Assembly: GCA_029834535.1 (NCBI GenBank)
Contig: JAQMWT010000319.1
Span: 62,001 to 126,000, forward strand
Direction: 5' to 3'
Length of the DNA stretch: 64,000 nucleotides
Source: Chrysophaeum taylorii
Taxonomy: Eukaryota; Sar; Pelagophyceae; Pelagomonadales; Pelagomonadaceae
The translations under genes and the position numbers were made by a program. A model generated the notes under the pieces. That model was not told the origin of the DNA. It worked only from the letters and a program-made list of their open reading frames with translations, and ran no database searches. Positions 39,725 to 50,974 of the stretch are shown here, piece by piece (position 1 is the stretch's first letter; every line of letters starts with the position of its first letter).

Positions 39725-40759
39725 TCAAACTAAACAGGAAGTGTTTTGCCATCGACAAGAACATAGAGGTGTTCTGGACAGAATCGTACGGTGGAAGAGT
39801 AGCAGAAAGAGTAACTTGATGGGATGGTGGAGAAGAAGAGGTAGGGTGAACACCGTAGGCGTTTTGTGGAATAAATAGCGTGGAATAAGTTTTGAAAAGT
39901 GATCGGCGACCTGGTAGTGAGTAGGACACCAGAGTGGTCTAATGACCGAACTGGCCTGGTAGTCACGAATGCGAAATTCTCGTAAGTTGATATGACGAGA
40001 GGGAGCACTGACTTTAGGGTGATTAGCGACATGTAATGCGCTAGCGTTATCAATAAGCAGGGGAATAGCGTGAGCTTGATCACACGAAAACCGATAAGAG
40101 TGAGAGGAGAAAAGCTTGTAGAACCATTGACACTCATCCGCGGCTGCGCTGGCGGCAATGAGTTCAGCTTCCATGGTGCTCTTGGCAGTAAGAGTTTGGC
40201 GTTTGCTAGACCAGAATACGAGATTGCCAAAGAAGAAAGTACATGCACCAGAATGAGATCTTAAGCGACGGCCAGAACGATCAGCGAAACTGGCATCAGT
40301 AAAACAAATGATGGGCGAACGAAGGTGATGCAACTCAGGATAGATTGTGATCAGATGCTGGATAAAGGGCGTAATAGAGGGGCTGTCGGATGAAGAATAC
40401 TCGAGAGAATCATTCGGAGTACCCTTCAAATAACGAAGTAAAACATATAAGTGCAGAAGGTGGGTCAGCTCAGGGTTGTGCATGCCTTTGCAGCATTTGT
40501 TGCACAAAGTCGATATATCAGGGCGACATGTGACAGACAAGTAAATGCTAGTGCCACAGTAGTGAGGAAAGTGCTTGCGTAAGGTTTCTAAAGTAGGAGC
40601 CAAGTCAGAATGAAGTTCAGCTGAAGGCTGTTGAGCGAGAATGTCCGAGTAGGGGACGTCCATAGCGTGGAGGTTGAGCTTATGCTCGGCGAGCATCTTG
40701 GTGATCTTCGCTGCTACATTCATAGTGAGATGACCAGCGGAGACGTTGTAATGATGCAC
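39725..40759 (-). pseudogene. Copia reverse transcriptase C-terminus and RNase H
   Basis: CRPDISTLCNKC, LLRYLKGTPNDSLEY, CFTDASFADRSGRRLRSHSG, STMEAELIAASAAADECQWF and RHINLREFRIRDYQ are the standard end-of-RT and RNase H blocks. The frame is 344 codons long. It is separated from the RT front half by a frameshifted stretch at 40,760-40,936 that encodes SVDGLLITGTN where YVDDLLITG is expected, so one catalytic aspartate is lost. Confidence 0.88.
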
Positions 40760-40936
40760 ATCGATACCAAGGAAGGATCTAATGTTGTCATGCCAAGTAC
40801 CTTTGCCATATTCCTTCTACAGACCGATGCGAAGGGATGTGATTTTGGCAGTGTTGGTACCAGTGATCAATAGACCATCGACGGAGACGGATAAGAGGAC
40901 CCATCGGTTGACAGATCGATCCCAACTGATATAGAG

Positions 40937-41437
40937 TCAAGTGCCGACTTGTGAGCGTTCGAACTCATGTTGTCGAAGGAACGAGTCGAGCTTAATGTTC
41001 CATAATAAAGCTGACTGTTTGGGGCCATAGAGAGCCTTGACGAGTCTAAGAGCGAGCTTGGACTCTGGGTGATTCTTCTGTATCTGCTGGACTAGGTTCT
41101 GCGAGACACGTATTCCTCCTCGAGGTAAGTCAATCCACGCCGGGCGATCGAGTGCCGATTGGATGAATGCCTGAGGAATGTCCGCGTGCGCGACAGGGAG
41201 CTTGTGCTTCACAGCGATGGCGAGCAGGAGCCGGTTGGTGGCGAGCATTGCGGTTGGGGAGGATGTGGCATAAAAGTCAATGCCTACACGTGCCAAGAAA
41301 CCTCGGGCGACTAGACGAGCTTTATAGCGGTCTGGAGTGCCGTCAGCAAAATACTTGATCTTCAGCACGAGTTTCGTCGAGATAGACGAACGGTCTGGCG
41401 GTAAAGGTTCAAGCTTAAAGACACCGCTGGAGCACAA
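40937..41437 (-). pseudogene. Copia reverse transcriptase, N-terminal part
   Basis: DRYKARLVARGFLARVGIDF, HADIPQAFIQSALDRPAWID and LRLVKALYGPKQSALLWNIK are classic copia RT blocks 1-3. The frame ends at the shift near 40,937. Confidence 0.88.
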
Positions 41438-41472
41438 TCCTTCAATTTCCTTGCGGGTCGAAGCGATATGCT

Positions 41473-42540
41473 TTAACTTATCTTCTCGCTGAGTCCTTTA
41501 AGTTCGACAATCTTTTCCGGCTCATAGACGATATCTTCAGCGGTCACGAGTTGTAACACGACGTGATCGATGTGCTCCAAATCATAGTCCATGACTTCTT
41601 GGAGGATGTCTTGATTCGGATCACTTTGACTTAGGAAGAGGTGTCCGAGTTCGCCAGAATCATGCATGAAGGCATGCCTGTGACGAGAAGCTAGGTGGTA
41701 GTGCTGATGCGCGGAGACGTCCCACAAAAGATAGGAACCCATACAACAGAATTCTTGGTTCCATTGACGCGCATAATACTCTGCCGGTGACAGTTCGTCG
41801 TGGCACACATAGTTCTCGAGAACAGAACTGTCGTTGTCGAGGTGGTCAACCAATACAGCAGATGAGTGGTACGGCTTCCTTGGGAAGTCAACATACAAGA
41901 GTTCTGCGTCGGTTTCTCTCTGCAAATCCAGTGCGGTGCCGCCCATGTTACCATAGTCTTGTGTGGTACTTGCTAGGAGACATCCTTTCGGGACATCGTT
42001 TGGCGGCTTAGCATCCCTTCTAATGTTGAGATCAGATGCGATGCTGGCGGCATGGCCCTGGTGCAGAGCGCTGACACTCATGAGGAACATCAATGTGCTG
42101 GACATGTTGGCTGTGGCGTGAGCCGTGGATTGCTCCTGCTGGTATTTCCAGTTGCGACCATACTCTGAGGCGATAATGCGTCTGGTGAAGAGGTTCCCAT
42201 CATCGACACGTTTCACAATATAGAGTTGGTCCTTGGGGATGCGGAATCCACGTTCATCCTTGAGCTCTGCTTTGAGCTTATCGCTCTGGTTGCGATGCGC
42301 GAGAACTGGGGTAAAACCTGAATCGTCGAGAACAACCTCTAGACGACCCTTTCGTTTGGGCATCGGAATGCTACCATCCGGCGGAGGTGGCCGGTTGAGG
42401 AAAGAAAAATCCTCTTCGGGTGTCTCGTCGCTGACTGGACTTGGATCAGCAATGGAGGTGGGATCCGGTTCTTTATGTTCGTCGTCATCGTTAGGTTTAT
42501 CATCCTGCTCGTCATCATGAGTCTCGCCCTCATTTTAGCG
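41473..42540 (-). pseudogene. Copia integrase-RT linker region
   Basis: Frames at 41,473-42,363 and 42,339-42,533 cover the variable acidic linker (DEQDDKPNDDDEHKEPDP-like) and a block MPKRKGRLEVVLDDSG... of unknown role. Copia elements usually have such a linker; no domain is evident. Confidence 0.5.
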
Positions 42541-42548
42541 ATTCCTGT

Positions 42549-43620
42549 CTAACTTCCGGCATTTGTTGTTCGCTTATAGCTGGTAGTGGGTCCTCTTGCC
42601 GCCTCTGTTGGGATCTGCACGAGTGCCTTGATCCGTTCGAGCTCTTTGTTGCGGTTGACAGGCATGTCAGCATCAACGTGGAAGTCGTTGGAGGTGACGA
42701 TTTTTCCATATCGCCCATGATGTACAAGCAGGGGAGAGCTGTCAACATCACGGATAAATCGGTCCGTCCCTGGGAGATTGGGGACGTAATTGTTGTTGGC
42801 GAGATAGGAGGCGGAGGTGCTCGAGGGTTCCAGTTTGTGGCTGTGCGGGAAGACGAAAGTGACAGGTTCGCCGCCAAAGGGAAATAGCTTCAAGAGCGGT
42901 TCCATGGGTGACATGATGCGCCGGGGAACGGTGAATGCCATGTTGGTGCGCGAGGGCAGTCCATGAGAGCGCTGGTTGTCGGCTTGGATCTTGTGCAGCA
43001 GAGCAAATGGGTGATAATACTCGGCGGCAATAGACTTTCCTTCGATGCGGACACTGCGAAGGTTGAGGAGGCGAACTACAGTGCCTCGGGTGTTTTCTTT
43101 AATGATGTTTTCCGCGAGGTTCCGCTGGTGTAGGTGGCGACCAAGGATTTGAAGTTGGATGCCAAGTTGCACCTTGAGCGGGTGGAACGCTTCGGAGCGG
43201 AAAGTTGAGAATGCATCGGACGAGATGATTTTTACGTTGACATCGAATTCGACCTTAATCGCATTGACCACGTAGAGGATGCCGGCCAGAACGTCTTGCG
43301 CGTATAGTTTCCTAAGGAAATAGACCCACTTGTGTGCTGAGATGATGCACACGAAATGCATGATGTAACGAAATCCACCATAGCATTTGCTGATGCTCGG
43401 GTATGAGACATCCATGTGGAGGTGTTGACCAGGAGCATAGGCCAGTTCATCCTGTGACCAGGAAGTGTTGTTAAGACGGAAGCTTACATGCGATTGGCAG
43501 CGCTTGCATTCACTGCCCAGTCTTGCAGATACCGATCATCACCTGGGCGAAGATATTCGTTACATTAGCGGCAATCGTGCGGCGAAGAATCATCTCGGGT
43601 TGCTGATGATGGATGCGGTG
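42549..43620 (-). pseudogene. Copia integrase: zinc-binding and catalytic region
   Basis: Upstream of 43,415 a broken stretch has HH, then C-x2-C-like residues and LAYAPGQHLHMDVSYPS, where the first catalytic Asp lies. The main frame continues with VKIISSDAFSTFRSEAF (second Asp) and HLHQRNLAENIIKENTRGTV, where the catalytic Glu follows N-L-A. The C-terminal part has LLKLFPFGGEPVTFVFP. Confidence 0.75.
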
Positions 43621-45566
43621 CCAGCGAGTGACCAAAAGCACTCTTTTGGCGTGCTGAATGGTGCCGGGCTTGTGCAAGGGGGGCAGTACGGCGGTCGACG
43701 CGCTAGAGGGGCTGGGTCGCTTATCAACTCGGATTTTAGCAACGGTTGCCTCTGCAAGAAGCGTCTCGAGATTTTTCGGTTTGCTTGGTTTGCGGATCGC
43801 ATCATGGTGAGCATCTGCGATGGCATTGAAGAGGGAGGCGAGGTTGAGGTCCTCCTCTGCTAAGAGACGGCTGGAGATGGTCGAGAAGAATTCTGCAACC
43901 TGGTTGATGTCTCAGGGGCTGGGGGGATGCCATGGCGTATCGTTGCCCATTCGATGTGAAATGATGACGTGATTCGTGGAGTGCGAGGACAGCGCTGTAC
44001 TTTGCCTGCAGCATGTGGCGCGGGACGGCGTTGGCCAGTGCCTTGAACGCGAAGTACGGCGGGTGCTGTCGGAAGAGCCGAAGCAATTCCGGGTTTACCG
44101 AGTGGTATCCAAACTTTACGAGATTTCGTTGAGGATGGCGTAGCGGATTTGGTCTGGGGAGATCAGCAGCAAGGCGTTGGAGTAACTTTTTTTTGTTGGG
44201 TATGAGCCAGCGACCGAGTAATATTTGGTGCTTTTCTGAAGCGTGTCTCCGATGTCTGGCCGACATGGTCCGCATAGGTGGGTCGGGCTTTGGACATTAC
44301 GAGTCCCGTGGGGTCATGTCATCGAGAGTAAAAATTCGCCCTGGTGAGTCGATCGCAGCAAAGCCGGGATGCGAGCGATTCATGTAGTGAACCCACGTGG
44401 AGGGGCGCGTGCAACTGTGAGCGGCGGGCAAGGAGGTGGTGTAGGCGACAACCAGAAAGGCGGTGCCCTTGGGAACATCCAGGGAAAAGGCGTGCGTTGG
44501 GGAGAAGACTGCGGGGTGGTGGGAACAGTCGAAGATGTGAGGGGGCCTGGAATGGAGGGTGAGGGAGGCGCGCGTGAAGTAGCCACAGGCGACGGCAGTA
44601 GCGGCAGTGCCGGTGATGGCGCCATCCAAGTGATAAACACATTGAGCCTCGGAGGCATGAAAACAGCGGAGGGTGTTCCAAGCGGCGAGAGTTGGATGTT
44701 GCGACAAGTGATTGTGCAGAATGTGAAAACGAGGAGATGGGAGATATTCGTCATGGCGGCGTAGGGAGTGCCAATCATTTGGCAGATGCGTGCGTTTTCG
44801 GAAATCGAGAGTTTCGAGGCGTTGGCGGGCTTGTAGGAATTTTGCGGCCTTGTGCTGGTAGTAGTCCAAGGTGGAGCGGGGCACTGTACCACGAAGGGCG
44901 GGGTTGGCGATCAAGAGAACGTCAGGGATGTTGTGACTGGGATCCAGGAGAGGAAGCATGCTCGGAGGCGAGGTTAATAACTAAGGAGAAGCGGTTTTCT
45001 CGAGGATGTAGCCGGTGAGCGGGCGTCGGGCATACACAGCGAGATAGCGTGTCTTGTTGCTGATGACGTCACCAAAAGCAGAGGCATTGTAGACGCCCGA
45101 GTGTCGGAAGTAGCCTAAGCGCTGATAACCTTTTGCGAGTTGAGCATGCTCGTGCTGGGGGTTGGGAGGTACGTTCTCGACAATGGCGTAGGTCGGGAGC
45201 GTGCAACGAACAAAGCGGATTTGTTCTTTGACAAAAAGGTCGGCGGTGACCGGAGTGGTGGCATAGCCGTCGTATTCTTGCATGACACTCAGATGTTGAC
45301 AGGGCAATGTGAAAACTGCCAAGTCGAATGGAGGTAGTCGTATTTTGCCGGTTTGGAGTGCGGCATTTAGCTTCCTTAGGTCCGCATGGTGCTGAGCGTG
45401 CGGAAAGAGTTAGTTGTTGCGCACGGGTGCGCATAATAGGGTTTATTTCGCAGGTGACCACGACAGTAAGGCGTTTGTCGAATCGTTCGCGACAAGTGTC
45501 GAAACCGTCTTGGTGAAGTCCACCTGCAATAATGGCTGTTTTGAGCGGAGGGGGTTGTGCTTGCAC
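43621..45566 (-). pseudogene. Copia element interior, frames of unclear function
   Basis: The frames at 43,802-44,275, 44,297-44,959 and 44,981-45,566 are G-poor and lie between integrase and protease. They contain LLIANPALRGTVPRSTLDYY and similar sequence without a recognised domain. This is more DNA than a standard copia element has here, so an extra ORF or inserted sequence is likely. Confidence 0.4.
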
Positions 45567-45621
45567 ATAGAGGTCCGCGGAGTCAGTGAATGTGTATTGG
45601 ACGAGAGGTTGAGCAGTTCAG

Positions 45622-47784
45622 TTAAAAACAGGGAATGATTCTGTAGCTTGGCGAAATCGAGCGTGTGCGATTTAGAGCGTGTCTTGGCGACATGCTTTGT
45701 GAGCACGTCGCAATCTCATCCTTGAGTGACATTCGTTTTCTTGTGTGGAAACTAAGCACAGTGGTGAATGTTTGCTTGGGATGGGACGGCAGGGACAACA
45801 GGCCGTTAGGTTTGCGAGTGGCGAGTACTACGGCGGTTTTTCCTAGAAGAGTTTTATAATCGTGCGGATCGGCCGTTGAGGATTGCATAAGTTCGTACAG
45901 GTATGGCTCGTGGGACACTGGCGGATCGGTTGCTTGTACATGCAGAGCTTTTAGCTGAGATTTAGCTATAACCTGGAGACCTTCTCTGAATTGCGGGACG
46001 ACCATAAAGACGAGATATAAAGCGCAACCGGTTGAGTCTTTTGTTTCTTTTGAGGAGAGACCTGCATCCTGCAAATACAACGGTTTAACACCGATGAGGT
46101 GACTGGTAAGGGTGCCTCTTCCCATATGAATGGTGTGTTCGGGAATCCGGCGTATGGACTCTGGAACAAAGTGTTGAATTGTGCGAGTGAAGCAGAAGGA
46201 TGCAACACTGTCAATTAAGGAGATGTCGGTTCCGGGGCCATTGCAACCATGCAGCGAGTTTTTCTTCGTGGGTGACTTAACGGGAGTGTAGGTTGCACAA
46301 AGAAAATCTGCGACTCTGGTTGGTTTAAATGGTGGATGACGTCGGGAAATTCGGTATCGTAATGCGTGGTGCCTGATTGAGCAAGATGTGGTTGGCGGCA
46401 CGGGCGTCGTCGTCGGCAACCATCAGCGAAAAAGCTGACTCTGGTGTAGAGCACGCATATAGTCACGCTGTGACGTCGTGCGTAGTCTTCGGCGGAGTCA
46501 TCTTCATCATTGATTTCGGGAATGGTGTCGTCGTACAGGTCTAGCTGACCGTGGTCGTCATAGAAACCGAGGTGTCCTTTTTCATCTTGTTCATCGGTTT
46601 CGGCTTCGCCCTCATCAGGCGGATCGTCCTGGGAATCGGACGACAGCATCTGAAGAAGAAATTCTGCGGCTTCACTATCGGCTTCAGAGAGAAGTATCTC
46701 ATCGGTGATAGTGTTGATGAGGTTGATGAGCTTGGTCGTGCGTTCGGAGCTGGACGTGTGCGGGCGACCGGCTTGGCTTAGATTGCGTCGTATGGTTTGG
46801 AGCTTGCGGCGAACTTGACGAAGAGGGACCTTTTTGAAGCGTTGGTCAGGAGTAGATAGATGGCTTTGGTGGATGCGGTTGTTGTGTGGGAAAGGTGACC
46901 TTGCGAAGGTGCGGGTGCTCGCGTTTGTCGGGGGTGACAGGAGAAGCACGGGGGTTTTGCTTGTTCTTCGTTGGGGTGACAGGGGTGGCCTTGGGCTTAG
47001 GACTGTCATTGGTGTCGTAGTAAGACGGGGAGCGAGGATTGGGAGGCTTTTTGCCTGGAGGGGGGTTCTTGGGGTGCCGCGAAATTTGCTTTTTGCGGTA
47101 GGCGTGGAGTTGGTGGATGAGGTCATTGTCTTCGCCTTGATCAAGGTTGGCCTCCGCGAGAAAAACAGTGACGGGGTCGGTGTCTTCATTGGGATCCGGA
47201 GGGGTTTCGTCTTCAGAGAGAGAGGTGTCATCATCGTTTTCGGTGGAGACCATGACGGCGGGAGAAAAAACGGGGGTTGTCTTTGTCCTTAGTCGGCAGA
47301 CGACCAAAGTCCGCGACGAATCGTAACGGCTTGAAATTTGGGCGAGGCTTGAGGTGAGCCCAAAAGTTGCGCTCGAAGGTGGAGATGACGGTAATGATGA
47401 GCTTGGGAAGATGGTTTATCGCTTCCTTGTCTTCGTCGAGTAGCAAGGGGTCATCGGGAGTACGTAAACAATTGGCAACACGCGTGAAGCCCTTGACGTG
47501 CGATGGGGCGCGGGAGTCGAGTAAACTTGGGGGGTACTTGAACCGAAGTATTTGGTGTATTTCTTGGAGTATCTTGGCATCGGAAAGTTGAAGAGAAGAG
47601 TCGCTAGTGATCGATCTGGCGCAGTTGCTGCCGTACATGACGCGCACGTAGTCAATGTAGTGAGCAGGCTCATGGATCTCGGGGTTGAACGGCGTGTCCA
47701 GGAAGGCATTATAGACATAATGCGCGTGGTGGACGTGGTTCTGGCCCGTGTGCTTGTCAAGTGCGAGGCGAACTTGGAGAACAA
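45622..47784 (-). pseudogene. Copia protease-like and gag-like region
   Basis: GPGTDISLIDSVASFCF near 46,230 could be a degraded aspartic-protease active site (D-S-V for D-T/S-G). Upstream, 46,215-47,234 is acidic and Ser/Thr/Pro-rich, and 47,231-47,784 has gag-like helices (LQLSDAKILQEIHQILRFKY, DEDKEAINHLPKLIITVIST). Overlapping frames imply shifts. Confidence 0.45.
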
Positions 47785-48120
47785 ATTCGAGTCCTATCGG
47801 ATGGGAAGATCCGAGGGCATCGATTTCGTCGTATGCTGGGTGCTTGGCGGAGTCGCTACCGGCATGCAGGAAAAACGGCGAAAGAGGGGGTGCACGGTCT
47901 CGCGGAGGTACACGATGAAGTTGGCTTCTTTTCCTTGGAGGTGAGGTTGGGTGATCGGATACATCTATCCTTGCGTCGTATCGGTCGGGTCCTTGTCTTT
48001 CAAATCTTTGAGTTCTTGGAGCTTGGGCTCATAGACGTTCTCCAGGAAGTGTTTGCCAAATTTGTGGTAGACACCCTTGTGGTGGTAGACGCAACGGCCT
48101 TGGAAATCTTGTGTGTTCCC

Positions 48121-48847
48121 TGATGGAGCGTGGTGGTCCGCGCAGGACGGAGTCCCACGTGTAGAAGCCCTGTAGAAAATATTGAGTTATGCCTGTTTCA
48201 GGCAGGCATCAGATGTTCGACGAACAACTGCACGACGCGAAACGAAAGAATTTGGGGTGTGTGTGACTAGCGCGTTGTCCATTGACTCGAGGACGGCGCT
48301 AGTGCGTACGCGCGCGTAATCCAGGGTTAGTGCGCGGTGCCGCTCATCGTCGTCGCGTCCGAAGACTATGCGAAGAACACGGCATTCTCGTTGTATCCCG
48401 CATGAATCGCGAGTCCGTCGAATAAGCCCGCGCGCAGTACGGACATCTCCTGCGCGGAGGGCGCCTCAAGAAAACGTCGGAGATCCCCTCGGAACCGAAG
48501 GGAGAGCCACCACCCGAAGAAGACCTATAAAACAAGCGCGCGTGGGCGGCCTAGCGAGTTTAGTACATAACTTCTGTGACCGCGCCAATGCAGCTAATAC
48601 GGTTTCACCGTGGCGTGCGGATGTGACGGGCGGCATTGCACGGAAACCTGGCGTGGGGGTTATTTTGGTGCACGTCCCAACGCTCCAGCTTAGTTTGAAC
48701 CACTTGGGCTTATTAGTTTGATATCATTTGAATCAAACAAAGCTATCGACATTGCCCGAACTAATTGTCATGGTGAAAAGCTACCACGGAATAGTTGGAT
48801 CTAACTAATTAGCCCTTGCCCCAATTATTGCGATTTCCCTTATTTTT
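48121..48847. other. 5' flank of the copia element, no gene
   Basis: The content is not recognised. It may include the copia leader and a degraded LTR, or a further insertion. It ends exactly where the nuclease-kinase pseudogene resumes. Confidence 0.35.
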
Positions 48848-49798
48848 ATGAAGGGTCGCAATAGAGTTCAGGAGCTGTATCCAGTCTTCTTCGACGCGCA
48901 TATCGCTGAGCGAAATGTGGCTCAGCACCGGCGACCCGATGATCGCGTAGAGTACCTGGCCATTTTTGCGAACTTAGATTTTTTTCGAGCGTATATGCGC
49001 AAACGGCGACGCGCCAATCTCTGCAACGAGACGGAGGAGCATCACCAGCTCGCGGTCACGGTCTTCCTCCTCGGGAAATATCTTAAACAAACTCGGACAT
49101 TTCTTTATTGAGCGAGGTCGAAATGTCGACGACGACGATGCTCGCGTGCCCTCGACCCAAGGAGCCGCGGACTGGGTGTTCTCCAACTGCTTGGAGCGGC
49201 ACGTCCAAGATACTATCGGACGCGAGCACGAGACCAGAAAGAAGGCGCACGGCTTCCTCCGCGGTTGCAACACGAGCGAAACTTTCGACTTTTACTACAT
49301 CTCTGGCATCGAGCCCGCACTGCCAGACAATCGATTCGCGCAGGTTGGTCAAAAAAATGACGAAGATATGCGACCGCAGACGACAAAGATGAAGGGTTCG
49401 TTCTGCTGCGTAGAGCGCCTGGCCCATCGCGCTCAAACCGAGATGCTTTGCTTTCAGCTCAATCCACCGCGCCAATTGGGGACAGACCAAGCTGCGTGGT
49501 CAAATAAACGAGGTCCGGCTTGCTCGGCTGTGCCACCGAGGTTGGACCCTTGGAGGTGTCGTGCAGTTTTCGTGCACCCCAATCGTACTTGCACAGGGTC
49601 TCAAGGCACCACTTCTGGATCTCGGTCTCAGTTCTGTTTTCGGAGGTGGAGAACTTTTCATCGTAGCTCACCAAGAAGAACATCTCGGCGAGACGGTCGA
49701 CTGTTCCTTGGTTTGGTAATAGGAGGAGCGCTTGCCAATTGATTCCACGTACACGACACTCTTTTTCGTCGCTATCGAACACCGAGTTTCGTGTGCAT

Positions 49799-49810
49799 GA
49801 ATGACGAACT
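49799..49810. repeat. Target-site duplication, left copy (GAATGACGAACT)
   Basis: It is identical to 49,940-49,951, on the other side of the small non-LTR insertion. Confidence 0.85.
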
Positions 49811-49939
49811 TAGTGGTCACTCTCCGACCGACGGACCTTTCGGCGCTCCTCGTCTACAGGCCCGTGATTCCGGACTGGCTCCTGTCGGTCCGGCCTGTGG
49901 CTCCCATATGCTCGGGAGAGGTCTGAAGTTAGTTAGTTA
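49811..49939 (+). mobile_element. 5'-truncated non-LTR retroposon, about 130 bp, copy 2
   Basis: It is nearly identical to the 3' part of the 27,594-27,959 element, from GGTCACTCTCC to the GTTAGTTAGTTA tail, with two small insertions. It sits inside the nuclease-kinase pseudogene and is flanked by a perfect 12-bp duplication. Confidence 0.85.
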
Positions 49940-49951
49940 GAATGACGAACT
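49940..49951. repeat. Target-site duplication, right copy (GAATGACGAACT)
   Basis: It follows the GTTA tail directly. Confidence 0.85.
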
Positions 49952-50312
49952 GGAGAGCGATAACCTTCGCGCGAGCTTCGCGCTCCGCGCCGCCTCGCGC
50001 GCGGTAGCTTCGCGCGCCGCCCGTTCGCGCTCCTCGTATCGATTGACGAACCGCTGCGACCCCTCGCGCTGTAAGTCCGTGATCCCCGCCAGTTCCAAGC
50101 GCGCGCGGTGGGCGTCGTACTCCTTTGGCTTTAGCCTCGCCCGCCTCGTCCTCGGGATCCTTCGTCACGGAAACAATGGCCTCCCACAGTTCGACTATCT
50201 TGGACCTCTTCGCCAACTCCTCGGCCGGGTCGCAGTCAAGCGCGTCGCGCGTGAGCTGCGCAATCCATTCACGATGCGTAGCTACGCCGTTCTCATCGCT
50301 CTCGGTTTCCAT

Positions 50313-50974
50313 CCGACTAGTTATATTACACTAACCCTTTGTGCATTTTTGTTTTCTCCACGTCTCTCGGTCCCTGGCGGCGCCCGGACGGTTAGGTTCG
50401 TATTAGGCTAACGCCTTGCCGCCCACCTTACACCCACTCACCCCACTCTCATTTCAGCTCGACGCTCTTCTCACCCTCGCCAATCTCAGCTGCTTTCTCA
50501 TCAACGCGCGTTCGAAAAAAAACCTTTGAGAGTTTACCCCTAAACCCTCTTTTTTCCACCGGCCCCTGCCGCCGGGTCCCTGGCGGCGCCCGGACGGTCA
50601 GGCTGACGCCTGGCCGTCCCCTATAATCGACTTGCGCCAACGTCCTTCCTCCCACCTGTAGTGGTTTCTCGGATTCCCTCTCGGCTGTTCGCACCAAAAC
50701 CTCTTCACCCAGCCCAAACCACGGATTGATACCACCACACGCCCAATCTCAGCGTAAACACTCAAGCCATCTCGAAATCGGACAATCAAAATGAGGGGAA
50801 TAATAACAAGAAAGCAAATTATTCCTGCTACATTGGTTTCAGTAAAACAGCAGGTGAGGGGGTCGAGGTGATAAAACTGCAAGGTCAGTAGTAGTAGTAC
50901 CAGGGCAACAAGCATGGCAAGCGACAGGCGACAGACAGGTAAGTGGGGGGACGGGCGTTACTGCCACAGGAGCC
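50313..50974. repeat. Gene-less stretch with a direct repeat
   Basis: TCCCTGGCGGCGCCCGGACGGT occurs at about 50,371 and 50,578 in direct orientation, each followed by AGG and a CTAACGCC- or CTGACGCC-type sequence. No gene is seen. Confidence 0.5.

Larger units (their letters stand above)
39600..48120 (-). mobile_element. Decayed copia-type LTR retrotransposon, minus orientation
   Basis: Read on the minus strand from 48,120 to 39,600, the order is gag-like frames, protease-like stretch, integrase, reverse transcriptase and RNase H, the copia order. Every module is split by frameshifts. The 3' end (39,600-39,690 reversed) shares the motif GTAGAGATAGAAAATTTGA plus AGGGTTAGTACC with 50,980 and 58,765. 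Coding-strand composition is C-rich and G-poor. LTR ends and target duplications could not be fixed; the stretch 48,121-48,847 may be its 5' flank or another insertion. Confidence 0.8.
48848..50312 (-). pseudogene. Crinkler-type nuclease-kinase gene, 5' part (PD-(D/E)XK nuclease and kinase N-lobe)
   Basis: The minus strand starts METESDENGVATHREWIAQL at 50,312, followed by a charged helical part with one frameshift near 50,130. It is interrupted by a 130-bp non-LTR insertion (49,811-49,939). It resumes with ETEIQKWCLETL, SKPDLVYL, then after a frameshift WIELKAKHLGLSAMGQALYA: the PD...(E)LK pattern with a following helix fits a PD-(D/E)XK nuclease. RSHIFVIFLTNL and the kinase N-lobe follow, with a further frameshift and an in-frame TAA before VLYAIIGSPVLSHISLSDM. 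It ends at 48,848 just before the catalytic loop, which lies at 39,495. Nuclease plus kinase is a known layout of Crinkler-like proteins. Confidence 0.6.

Noticed and set aside
50530-50560. CCCTAAACCCT as telomere sequence
   Set aside because: Only about one and a half units are present, inside unrelated sequence.
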